A DNA stretch of 64,000 nt. Origin: Hyphococcus sp. (GTDB lineage: Bacteria; Pseudomonadota; Alphaproteobacteria; Caulobacterales; Parvularculaceae). The stretch covers positions 62,001 through 126,000 of the forward strand of contig JANQON010000011.1 in assembly GCA_028289605.1 (NCBI GenBank), written 5' to 3'. This document shows positions 45,025 to 53,255 of the stretch, one piece after another. The notes beneath the pieces are model-generated. The model did not search any database, was not told the DNA's origin, and saw only the letters and a list, made by a program, of their open reading frames with translations. How positions within the stretch are numbered: position 1 is the stretch's first letter; each line of letters begins with the position of its first letter. The position numbers and the translations under genes are program-made.

Positions 45025-46185
45025 TCAGGCCAATCGAGCTTTTGGAAGCGTCTCTTGGCCTGGTTGCACGCCAAGAGCGTTTTGCATCCACGAAATCATC
45101 AACTGGGTCGCGACAGCGAACACGACATCCATGAGCTCTTCGTCGGAAAAATGGTTGCGCATTCGCGCCCATAAGTCGTCGCCGACGACTTTTTCATCAA
45201 CAAGTTCGTCAACAGCCTCAATGAGAAGCGCATGTCGATCAGATCCACTAAGCTGAGGCGACGCTTTCGAGAGACCGTCAATGTCAACATCGGACAGGCC
45301 GCGTTCACGCGCGACACGTGCGCGGTCTGTAAACTCCGCTTCCGAATGACACTGCACCGCCGTCCGCAAGCTAATGATCAGGCGCTCTTTCGGATCCAGC
45401 GTGTTGTGATGGTCAATGTAACTCACTACCGGCATCCAATTTTTCACGATACTTGGATATCGAGCGAGAGTCTCAAGGAGGGCGGCGCGATCGTCCCCGC
45501 CCCGATACGCAGCCACTTGCGCCGCCGCCTTATCTTTTAGATCGGCCAAGTTCCCTCGAGAAATGCGAGCTGCACGCGGCGCTGCAATTGAATAGTCCGG
45601 CTCCGCAAATCGAAAGGCCGGCCCGTTCTGGCTAGGCGATAACCCGTCCTCTCGTTTCATCGTATCTTCAATGTCAACGCCGAAGCTGCTTGTCGCCATC
45701 GAATTGAGCGTGTATCCGCCGGCGGTCGCGACGATGTCCATCAATTGTTTGTCGTCAAAATGTCGTGCGAGAATTGTCCATGTCCCATCACTGATCCCGT
45801 GACTGGCGACAAGTTCGTCCGAAGCGCTGATCAGCGCGCGCTCATGTTCCGGCCAGCTCTGTTGCGGCGTCTTATTTGTTAGGTCGCGCATTTCCTCGTC
45901 GTTGAGCAAACGCCCTTCGCGGGCGATTCTAACATGTTGAATAAACTCGTAGTCGGATGCGCACTGCCAGCTCGTCCGCAACACCACAATTTCACGTTGA
46001 CGATCTGACATGCTGTTCTTCCAGAACAGGTGCGTCGCCATGTATGACCAATTGCGATTGAGTTCGATATTGCGAAAATAGATCAGTACAATATTGAGCG
46101 GCTTGCCTCCGGGGCTCCATTGCTCGAAAATTTGCCGCGGCTCCCCAGTCAACGTATCGGGATCGATTTTTTCAATTCTCTTCAT
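45025..46185 (-). CDS. Tandem carboxymuconolactone-decarboxylase/AhpD-fold protein
   Basis: A 386-residue protein made of two repeats of a CMD-like helical domain (about 1-190 and 205-380). Repeat 1 has RTSWQCASDYEFIQHVRIAREGRL with the Cys/Glu/His set seen in active CMD-like proteins. Repeat 2 has RTAVQCHSEAEFTDRARVARERGL, in which the His is Arg, so it may be structural. Each repeat ends with a matching helix (DDKQLMDIVATAGGYTLNSM / SDEELMDVVFAVATQLMISW). Function in the operon is unknown. Roles in peroxide defence or in lactone/ester handling are both possible. It lies between the acyl-CoA synthetase and the WS/DGAT genes. Confidence 0.8.
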   Translation of the reverse strand: MKRIEKIDPDTLTGEPRQIFEQWSPGGKPLNIVLIYFRNIELNRNWSYMATHLFWKNSMSDRQREIVVLRTSWQCASDYEFIQHVRIAREGRLLNDEEMRDLTNKTPQQSWPEHERALISASDELVASHGISDGTWTILARHFDDKQLMDIVATAGGYTLNSMATSSFGVDIEDTMKREDGLSPSQNGPAFRFAEPDYSIAAPRAARISRGNLADLKDKAAAQVAAYRGGDDRAALLETLARYPSIVKNWMPVVSYIDHHNTLDPKERLIISLRTAVQCHSEAEFTDRARVARERGLSDVDIDGLSKASPQLSGSDRHALLIEAVDELVDEKVVGDDLWARMRNHFSDEELMDVVFAVATQLMISWMQNALGVQPGQETLPKARLA

Positions 46186-46241
46186 AACCTGGCGCCTTGT
46201 GATTGGGCTCGACTTTTTTATTCGTATACAAATTGGTGCGC

Positions 46242-47807
46242 TTAAGAGTAACGCTCCAGCAGCTTCTTCTTATAGAGTTTTCCGTTATCTTCCCGCGGCA
46301 GCGATTCGAGAAAATCAACTGACCGCGGGCATTTCAGCGACGCCAGCGCCGCCTTGCAGTAATCGATCAGTTCCGCCTCAAGCGTATCGTCGGGCGTGAC
46401 GCCCGGCGCCGGCTGCACCACCGCCTTCACCTCTTCGCCAAAGTCCTTATTCGGAATGCCGAATACGGCAACGTCGGCAACCTTCGGGTGGGTGATCAGG
46501 CGATTTTCCGATTCCTGCGGATAAACGTTCACGCCGCCGGAAATGATCATGTTCGACTTGCGGTCTGTCAGATAAATATATCCGTCTTCGTCTATCCGGC
46601 CGATATCGCCGAGCGTCCGCCAGCCTTGCGGCGACAGCATCGACTTCGTTTTCTCATCATCGCCGTGATAGGCGAAGTCTTCGCCGCTCTCGAAATAGAT
46701 GACGCCGATCTCGTCAGGCGGAAGTTCTTCCCAGGTCGTCTCGTCAACAACATGCGCCGCGCCCTTGGGCGCCTTGCCGATGGAACCGGGATGTGCGAGC
46801 CATTCTTCACAGCGTATCAACGACCCGCCTACACGCTCGGTCCCGCTGTAGACTTCCAATATTATCGGCCCGAACCAGTCGATCATTTGATGCTTAACGT
46901 CTACCGGACACGGCGCCGCCGTATGCACAATCCATTGAACCGATGAAACGTCGTACTTTCTCTTCACCTCGTCCGGCAGCTTTAACAGGCGAACAAAATG
47001 TGTCGGGACGCAGGCAATATGAGTTACGCGATACTTCTCAATGTATTGAAGCATTTCCTCCGCATCGAACTTATCGATGACGAGAACTGTCGCGCCGAAA
47101 CGATGCGCCGCAAGAGTCGCGAGCAGCGGCGATGCATGATAGGAAGGCCCCGGCGCCAATACGACAGCGCCTAGGCCATAACCTTCAGCTTTGTAGAAAA
47201 GATCGCCGGCTTGCGCATTTTCGATCGGCTCGCCGGTCAGCGGAAACTTGACGCCTTTCGGCCGGCCCGTCGTGCCGGACGTATACAGCATCTCGCGTCC
47301 TGACGTTTCATCGTCGAGCGGCGTTTTCGGCAATCCTGCGCGCGCTTTTTCGTAAGGCGCAAATCCCTCAATATCGCCAAAAACTGAAAACGCAGCGAGA
47401 CCATCGCCGACAAGACGCAGCGCCTCTTTCGCCGTATCGGCAAATCGCGTCGAGGCGATAAACGCCTTCGCGCCGGCGTTTTCAATAGTGTATTGGATTT
47501 CTTCCGGCGTGGAATGCCAGCTCACCGGCGTATAATAAAGCCCTGCCCGATGCGCTCCCCAAACGATCTCGTAATAGCGCGGATCATTCTGACAGAAGAC
47601 GACAACACTGTCTCCGACTGCGAGCCCGCTTTTGCGAAAGAGATGCGCTGTCTGGTTGCTCGCAGCCTCAAGCTCCGCATAGGTGAGAATGTCGGCCGAC
47701 GCCGCAGCAATACAGGCGGCCTGGACCGGGGTCTTCGCGGCGTGGATAGAAGGATGATGTCCGCGGCGAATGTCGAATTCTGTTTTCGCTGGTGACATTC
47801 CGGCCAT
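46242..47807 (-). CDS. Acyl-CoA synthetase, AMP-forming (FadD13-like)
   Basis: A 521-residue adenylate-forming ligase. The P-loop is EMLYTSGTTGRPKGVKFP, the A5-type motif is EVYSGTERVGG, A7/A8 is GDIGRIDEDGYIYLTDRKSNMIISGGVNVYPQE, and the C-terminal catalytic lysine is in PREDNGKLYKKKLLERY. It activates a carboxylic acid with ATP and CoA. Length and position in a monooxygenase/lipase/WS-DGAT operon match FadD13 of the mymA operon. It starts 1 base after the monooxygenase stop; an ATG at 47798 with better spacing from AGGTAGG is an alternative. Confidence 0.92.
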   Translation of the reverse strand: MAGMSPAKTEFDIRRGHHPSIHAAKTPVQAACIAAASADILTYAELEAASNQTAHLFRKSGLAVGDSVVVFCQNDPRYYEIVWGAHRAGLYYTPVSWHSTPEEIQYTIENAGAKAFIASTRFADTAKEALRLVGDGLAAFSVFGDIEGFAPYEKARAGLPKTPLDDETSGREMLYTSGTTGRPKGVKFPLTGEPIENAQAGDLFYKAEGYGLGAVVLAPGPSYHASPLLATLAAHRFGATVLVIDKFDAEEMLQYIEKYRVTHIACVPTHFVRLLKLPDEVKRKYDVSSVQWIVHTAAPCPVDVKHQMIDWFGPIILEVYSGTERVGGSLIRCEEWLAHPGSIGKAPKGAAHVVDETTWEELPPDEIGVIYFESGEDFAYHGDDEKTKSMLSPQGWRTLGDIGRIDEDGYIYLTDRKSNMIISGGVNVYPQESENRLITHPKVADVAVFGIPNKDFGEEVKAVVQPAPGVTPDDTLEAELIDYCKAALASLKCPRSVDFLESLPREDNGKLYKKKLLERYS

Positions 47808-47808
47808 C

Positions 47809-49731
47809 CTACCTGATGATTTCGTAGTGATTTGGGTCGATGTCTTTGATCATCGAATAGAATTCGTGAACAGACCAAGGCATGTTGACCCCGGAACGAC
47901 CATGTTTGTTGACATAGTACCCGTTGCCGGTTTCCGTTTCCCAGAGCAAACCCTTCATCGCTTCGTCCATCGCCGCATTGTAGTCATCATACGCCTTGCG
48001 CGAGACAACGATGGCCTCGCCCCCCTCCTCCAACGCGTAAGCCAGCAGCCCTGCAATATAGCGCGAAAAATTCTCCGCCCAGGAATGAAACGAGCCAATG
48101 CGCGCCTGCCCATTCGGTCCGTACATCATAAAAAAGTTCGGAAACCCCGGCAGCGCCATTCCCTTGAAGGCGCGGGCGCCGTCTTTGTCCCACAAATCGC
48201 CGAGTGTTACGCCATCGACGCCCGTGTAATCCGCGGGCAACAGATAGCGCGACACATCAAAGCCCGCGCTCAGCACGATGAGATCATACTCGTGTTCTAC
48301 GCCGTCTTTGGTGCGAATGCCTTTTTCCGTAATTTCCTCAATGCCGCCGGTTTCCAGGGTGACATTGTCGCGCAAAACGGTCTCATACCAGTCATTATCA
48401 ATGACGAGCCGGCGCGCCATCGGAACGACGCTTGGCGCCAGCTTCTCATAGAGATCGTCGCGGTCGCCGACTTTCTGACGGATCAGCTTCTTGAGCGCTT
48501 CTGCAAATATCGCATTCTTTTTGCTGACGCGTCCGCCCTTCGCCACCCAGTCAGGATCGATGTCCTGAAAATCCTGCATCTGCAGTTCCGCGTAGTAGTT
48601 GAGATAGACAAACCAACTGTTGTAGCCAGGCATATTATCGAGCAACCAGCGTTTGCCTGGCGAAATCTTTGAGCGATATCCTTTTACAGGCGTTACCCAA
48701 CTCGCGGTGCGTTGGAAGACTGTGAGGTGGCTCGCTTTCTCCGCAACGCCGCGGGCAAGTTGCAGGCCGGTTGACCCTGTTCCAATCAGTGCGACCCGCT
48801 TTCCTGAATAATCAAAGCTGTGGTCCCACGCTGTTGTGTGAAACATCTTGCCGCGATAGGAGTCGATGCCGGGAATATCCGGTAGTTTCGGCGTGTTGAA
48901 GAGGCCGCTCGCGCTGATAATCGCGTTGCTTGTCAGGCGTTCTTCTCCGCCTTCCGCATTCTCAACGATGATCTCCCAGCGCCGGTCGGTCTCGTCCCAC
49001 TTGGCCGCGGTCAGTTTCGTGTTGAATCGCATACGGTCGCGCAAACCGTATTTGTCGACGATATAGTTGGCGTATTTCTGCAGCTCATCGCGCGGCGCGT
49101 AGAAACTTTCCCATGGATAATTCTTTTCGAATTTGTACTGATAAAGGAAGGTCGAAACGTCGACGCGCGCTTCCGGATAGTTGTTTATGTGCCACGTGCC
49201 GCCGAGATCCGGATGCCGCTCAATGATCCTCCACTTGATTCCGAGGCGATCGAGTTGGATCGCCGCGGCGATAGCGCTGAAACCGGCGCCGACAATGGTC
49301 ACGTTGAAAGCGTCGAGCACAGATTGATCGGGCTTTTTTCGCCATTGGACATCGCGGGGAATATCCTCATAGGCGAGCTCTTCGTAGCCATAGTCGATCG
49401 CGGCGGGAGACTGCTCTTTGCCCGTGAACATTTTCATCAGGCCCGCCGCTTCCTCCTTAGTCGGCGGCGGCGCGGGCGGCTGTCCGCTTAAGAGATATTC
49501 CACGGCGCGTTCGCGCACAAAGTCATGGTCTTCCTTTGGAATGCTAAACGCCATGAGCGCGCCGCCGCGGATCGGCCATTCGATGGACGGGATAGCGGCG
49601 AGCCGTGGATCTTTGGTTTCGTGATAGAGCGCCACGCGCAATACGCCCACATTGGCTTCTTGCACCGCATTGCGAATGACCTCTTCGTCAGTTTTTCCGC
49701 TTTCATCTCTAAGCGCTTCAAGAGTTGTCAT
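47809..49731 (-). CDS. Baeyer-Villiger-type flavin monooxygenase
   Basis: A 640-residue FAD/NADPH monooxygenase. After an N-terminal extension of about 140 residues comes the FAD fold VTIVGAGFSAIAAAIQLDRLG, then GGTWHINNYPEARVD. The Baeyer-Villiger fingerprint appears as YRGKMFHTTAWD (F-x-G-x3-H-T-x2-W-D with Tyr for Phe), followed by the NADP fold VALIGTGSTGLQLA. The N-terminal extension is like that of the longer BVMOs acting on cyclic or larger ketones. It would insert oxygen into a ketone to make an ester or lactone. The ATG at 49731 has GGCGGAAA upstream and heads a seven-gene operon, divergent from a SnoaL-like lipoprotein gene. Confidence 0.92.
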   Translation of the reverse strand: MTTLEALRDESGKTDEEVIRNAVQEANVGVLRVALYHETKDPRLAAIPSIEWPIRGGALMAFSIPKEDHDFVRERAVEYLLSGQPPAPPPTKEEAAGLMKMFTGKEQSPAAIDYGYEELAYEDIPRDVQWRKKPDQSVLDAFNVTIVGAGFSAIAAAIQLDRLGIKWRIIERHPDLGGTWHINNYPEARVDVSTFLYQYKFEKNYPWESFYAPRDELQKYANYIVDKYGLRDRMRFNTKLTAAKWDETDRRWEIIVENAEGGEERLTSNAIISASGLFNTPKLPDIPGIDSYRGKMFHTTAWDHSFDYSGKRVALIGTGSTGLQLARGVAEKASHLTVFQRTASWVTPVKGYRSKISPGKRWLLDNMPGYNSWFVYLNYYAELQMQDFQDIDPDWVAKGGRVSKKNAIFAEALKKLIRQKVGDRDDLYEKLAPSVVPMARRLVIDNDWYETVLRDNVTLETGGIEEITEKGIRTKDGVEHEYDLIVLSAGFDVSRYLLPADYTGVDGVTLGDLWDKDGARAFKGMALPGFPNFFMMYGPNGQARIGSFHSWAENFSRYIAGLLAYALEEGGEAIVVSRKAYDDYNAAMDEAMKGLLWETETGNGYYVNKHGRSGVNMPWSVHEFYSMIKDIDPNHYEIIR

Positions 49732-49885
49732 CAGTTTCCGCCTTCATTCTTGGCCGCGCGCCGGTCCATAGCGCCATCTGGAATTTTAACTTTTTCATCC
49801 GTATACGTTTTACTTCTTGTCAATGCGCACCCTCCGCTATAGGCTGCCGCAACAAGGCTATATTCAATCCCAAGGGAGAGTCTTT

Positions 49886-50881
49886 ATGCTTTTCGGGCGC
49901 CGCAAAACGAAATCCGCATTGCATCGTCATGGATCGACCAAGTATTTGGCGGTCGCCGCAATTGCCATCATCGCGGGCTGCAGCGCGCCTGAAAACCAAA
50001 CCAGTTCCGCGGACCAAGGCATCAGCGAGGCCAGTCCTTCGAAAACGTTTGAAAGCAGCGATGCGAACCTTGTGGAGTCGCTGTTGTATCAATGGTGGGG
50101 ACTGTTTGAAGGACCAGACCGCAGCGCCGTCTTGCCATTCTTTGAAAATATTTTTGCTGACGACGTCATCTTGCGGATGGAAGAGGTTAAACTTGACGGA
50201 CGCGACGCGATTAGAACGACCTTCGCCTCGTTGCCGCAAAATCCGCATGCGCACCACCTGAAAGAGGTAAGCGTAACCCCTCTCAGCGGCGGGCGTTATC
50301 AGCTTGACGCGGCATTTATCTACCAAATTCTGCAGCCCGATGGGGCGGTAATCACGGGAAACTCGGCGTATTCCTTCGAGGCGGCCAAGCAAGCGGATGG
50401 AACATTTCGCCTTGTCAAGATGACGTCTAACCTTGGCGAACAGATTGCCGATGCCGCGTTCGAACCCAGCTACGCCCGCAATCGCGCGCGGGGTACGATT
50501 GTCCAGTATCTTGGGGTCACCGACCTCCTGAAGAGCGACTATGCGCGACTCGACGACGTGTTGGCTGACCATGCGACAATTCACGGTATGATTGCCCCCG
50601 ATGACAACGCGTATAGCGACCGCGGCGACGGCGTTTTGGCGGGCCGCGCGGAAATCGCCCGGTGGCTTGCCGATCGGCAAGACCGAATGCAGTGGGTCGG
50701 GCACCAGTTGACGTCCATCGAATTAACTTCCCTTGGCGACAATCGCTACGAAGCCGCGACGATTATCGATGTTGAGGCGCAGCCCATTGAGGGCGACCGC
50801 ATTTCCGTAACGCTTCCGATCAAACTCACTCTCGAAGACAATGGCGGGCGGTTCATGCACGTCACGCGAATTGATCGGTAG
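49886..50881 (+). CDS. Lipoprotein with two SnoaL/NTF2-like domains
   Basis: A 331-residue predicted lipoprotein (signal AVAAIAIIAGC, lipobox Cys near residue 32). A Ser-rich linker is followed by two halves that each look like a SnoaL/NTF2-like cone: VESLLYQWWGLFEGPDRSAVLPFFENIFADDVILRM and LLKSDYARLDDVLADHATIHGMI, both with a following G-R-x-x-I motif. Such domains bind small hydrophobic molecules or act as isomerases and cyclases. The ATG at 49886 follows AAGGGAGAG. It is divergent from the monooxygenase and sits beside the PQQ dehydrogenase, so a periplasmic binding or processing role for the same substrate is an inference. Confidence 0.72.
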   Translation: MLFGRRKTKSALHRHGSTKYLAVAAIAIIAGCSAPENQTSSADQGISEASPSKTFESSDANLVESLLYQWWGLFEGPDRSAVLPFFENIFADDVILRMEEVKLDGRDAIRTTFASLPQNPHAHHLKEVSVTPLSGGRYQLDAAFIYQILQPDGAVITGNSAYSFEAAKQADGTFRLVKMTSNLGEQIADAAFEPSYARNRARGTIVQYLGVTDLLKSDYARLDDVLADHATIHGMIAPDDNAYSDRGDGVLAGRAEIARWLADRQDRMQWVGHQLTSIELTSLGDNRYEAATIIDVEAQPIEGDRISVTLPIKLTLEDNGGRFMHVTRIDR

Positions 50882-50893
50882 AGGGCGACCTTT

Positions 50894-53167
50894 TCAGTGT
50901 TGACTTAGTCCTCCTATTTCGTCTTCCGGATTTGTTGCTGACCCCGAACCAGCTTCATACTCGGTCCAGGCCGCATCGATGAGATAGGCGTGGATCGCCT
51001 CGACGTCGTCGTGCGTTAAAACGTCATCAAACCTCGGCATGCCGTTTCCGACCAGAAGCCCTTCAAGCACGATCTCGCCGAATACATCGTGGATGTACGG
51101 CTGCATGCGCTTCAGGTTTGGAATGGCGCCGACGCCTGAATTGACGTGACATACGGAACAATTCCAAGCGAAGCGACGCTTGCCTTTTTCAATCATCGCA
51201 GCGTCGCCGATCCGCGCCGGCGGTTCAGGTTGTACAGGCCATTCAACAGGATCGGGCTTCGGCGTTTCGCCGCCGCCGAGTTTGAACGCCATCATGCGTC
51301 CGCCATTGCCGTATTTGTACGCGGCGGAATATGGCGGATAGCTGAAGAAGCCGCCGCCCCCAAGCCCCGCCATGACGACGACATATTGCTCGCCATCGAT
51401 CATATAGGTCGCCGGCGCCGCCATCATGCCGCTGCCGGTGTCGATGGCTTTTAGCAGCGCGCCGGTTTCATCATCATACACATTGAGATTGCCGTCCGGT
51501 TTCGTGTGGAACAAAAGCCCGCCGGCGGTCGATAACACGGACCCGCTATTGCCGAACTCGTCGATTTCAATATCCCACGCAATCTCCTCTTTCACCGGAT
51601 TCCACGCGCGCAAAATTGTGCGGTTGGGCGGCGCAAATTCTTTGTAATCGCGGATCGTCTGTTTCAGGGCGTCTTTATCAACGGATCCGTCTTCGGGATA
51701 AAATCCGTCGACCGCGTCAACGGCCGCCTCAATCAAAGGCAGCGGCAAAACCCCAGCCGTCCAGTGATGCGGCACATATTCATATCCGCTTGGAAAGAGG
51801 TTGACCTTTAAATCCACCGCTTCATAGGCGGGTATGTAAACGAGCCCGGTGTCCTCGCTGTAAGACATCGGCCGCCAGTTATGCGCGCCGCGGGTGCTGG
51901 GCCAAATCACTGACGGCTTTGAAACAAAATCGGCCGCGTCTGTCAGCACCGGCTTGCCGGTTTCCATATCCACATGGCTGGCCCAATTAACCGGCGCGAA
52001 GTTTTCAGCGGAAAGAAGCTCGCCGGTGGCCCGGTCAAGAATATAAAAGAAACCGTTCTTCGGCGCCTGCATAAGGACGTCCCGGCGCTCACCTTTCCAT
52101 TCGAGTTCGGTCAGGATCATGTTCTGCGTGGCCGTGTAGTCCCATTGATCACCGGGCGTCGTCTGGTAGTGCCAGACAAGGCGCCCCGTATCCGGATTGA
52201 TCGCAAGAATAGATGACACAAAGAGATTGTCGCCGCCTGCGGGGCTTCGAAAATCCTGTGCGTATACGGCCGAATTCCCGGTTCCGACGTAAAGAAGGTT
52301 CAGAACAGGGTCATAGACCATATTGTCCCAGACTGTGCCGCCGAGCCCTGCTTTCCAGAGACTGTCCGGATCCCACGTGTCGGCGGCCCATGCGAGCTCT
52401 TCGTGCTCGTAAGGTTTTTCGGGCGAGCCCGGCACGGTGTAAAACCGCCAGGCCCGTTCCCCTGTTTCGAGATCATAGGCGGTGACGTACCCGCGCGCGT
52501 CCATCTCCGCGCCGCCGAAACCAATGACAACGACATTACCGGCGACGCGAGGCGCGCCGGTCGAGGTTTTCCGTCCCGGCTCGCTGGCGAAAGTATCGGC
52601 GCGCCAGATTTCCTCTCCGGTCTCCTTGTCGAGCGCGTAGAGAACGCCGTCCAGGGCGGCGACGTATAACAATCCTTCCCACACAGCGACGCCGCGATTG
52701 ACGATGTCGCAGCATGCGTCTTTGGCGACCTGTCCCTCGACTTCGGGCTGAAAGCGCCAAACCTCCTCGCCGGATTTTCCATCAACGGCGTAAACGGCGC
52801 CCCACGTTCCGGTTCCGTAGACAACCCCGTCGACAATGACGGGAGTCGATTCGATGCCGCGACGCGTAAAGAGGTCGTAGTCCCAAGCAAAGCCTAGAGC
52901 GCCAACCGTTTCTTTGTTGATTTGATCAAGCGTCGAGTAGTGTTTTTCACCGAACTGTCCGCCTGTCGTAAACCACGCTTCGGCGTTCCTGTCCGCTTCA
53001 ATCATCGCAGCGCGGCGCCGATCAATCGGCGCGCTCGCCTCTGACGAAGACGGCGTTGAAGTCGATAGCTCTTGGGACTGATCAGCGCCCTCGTCTCCCC
53101 CGCCGCAAGCCGACGTCAGAAAGCACAAGCTGACGATGAGGACAGACGCGGCGACTTTCTCGAACAT
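50894..53167 (-). CDS. PQQ-dependent alcohol dehydrogenase with C-terminal cytochrome c (quinohaemoprotein), lipoprotein
   Basis: A 757-residue periplasmic enzyme. The lipobox LTSAC (Cys21) suggests membrane anchoring. The eight-bladed PQQ propeller carries the adjacent-cysteine ring KDACCDIVNRG (Cys152-Cys153) and the WDYTATQNM segment expected at the catalytic aspartate. A C-terminal cytochrome c domain has CSVCH (670-674) and a likely axial Met710 (GNGMPRF). It oxidises an alcohol to an aldehyde or acid and passes electrons through haem to the respiratory chain. The start is chosen from GGAG 5 bases before the ATG. It follows a TonB receptor gene on the same strand. PQQ biosynthesis genes are absent from the window. 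Confidence 0.93.
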   Translation of the reverse strand: MFEKVAASVLIVSLCFLTSACGGGDEGADQSQELSTSTPSSSEASAPIDRRRAAMIEADRNAEAWFTTGGQFGEKHYSTLDQINKETVGALGFAWDYDLFTRRGIESTPVIVDGVVYGTGTWGAVYAVDGKSGEEVWRFQPEVEGQVAKDACCDIVNRGVAVWEGLLYVAALDGVLYALDKETGEEIWRADTFASEPGRKTSTGAPRVAGNVVVIGFGGAEMDARGYVTAYDLETGERAWRFYTVPGSPEKPYEHEELAWAADTWDPDSLWKAGLGGTVWDNMVYDPVLNLLYVGTGNSAVYAQDFRSPAGGDNLFVSSILAINPDTGRLVWHYQTTPGDQWDYTATQNMILTELEWKGERRDVLMQAPKNGFFYILDRATGELLSAENFAPVNWASHVDMETGKPVLTDAADFVSKPSVIWPSTRGAHNWRPMSYSEDTGLVYIPAYEAVDLKVNLFPSGYEYVPHHWTAGVLPLPLIEAAVDAVDGFYPEDGSVDKDALKQTIRDYKEFAPPNRTILRAWNPVKEEIAWDIEIDEFGNSGSVLSTAGGLLFHTKPDGNLNVYDDETGALLKAIDTGSGMMAAPATYMIDGEQYVVVMAGLGGGGFFSYPPYSAAYKYGNGGRMMAFKLGGGETPKPDPVEWPVQPEPPARIGDAAMIEKGKRRFAWNCSVCHVNSGVGAIPNLKRMQPYIHDVFGEIVLEGLLVGNGMPRFDDVLTHDDVEAIHAYLIDAAWTEYEAGSGSATNPEDEIGGLSQH

Positions 53168-53189
53168 GCCTTCTCCACACAAATGAGAT

Positions 53190-53235
53190 GGAAAGCGAAA
53201 ATGGCCTCAGGGAGGCGCGGCCATTTTCGCTTTCC
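53190..53235 (-). terminator. Strong 17-base stem-loop between TonB receptor and PQQ dehydrogenase genes
   Basis: Arms 53190-53206 and 53219-53235 are perfect complements over 17 bases (GGAAAGCGAAAATGGCC / GGCCATTTTCGCTTTCC) with a 12-base loop. It lies 20 bases past the receptor stop and ends 22 bases before the dehydrogenase start. No U-tract follows, so it may partly end or process the transcript. Confidence 0.6.
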
Positions 53236-53255
53236 GCAATGGCCTCTTTCGAGGA

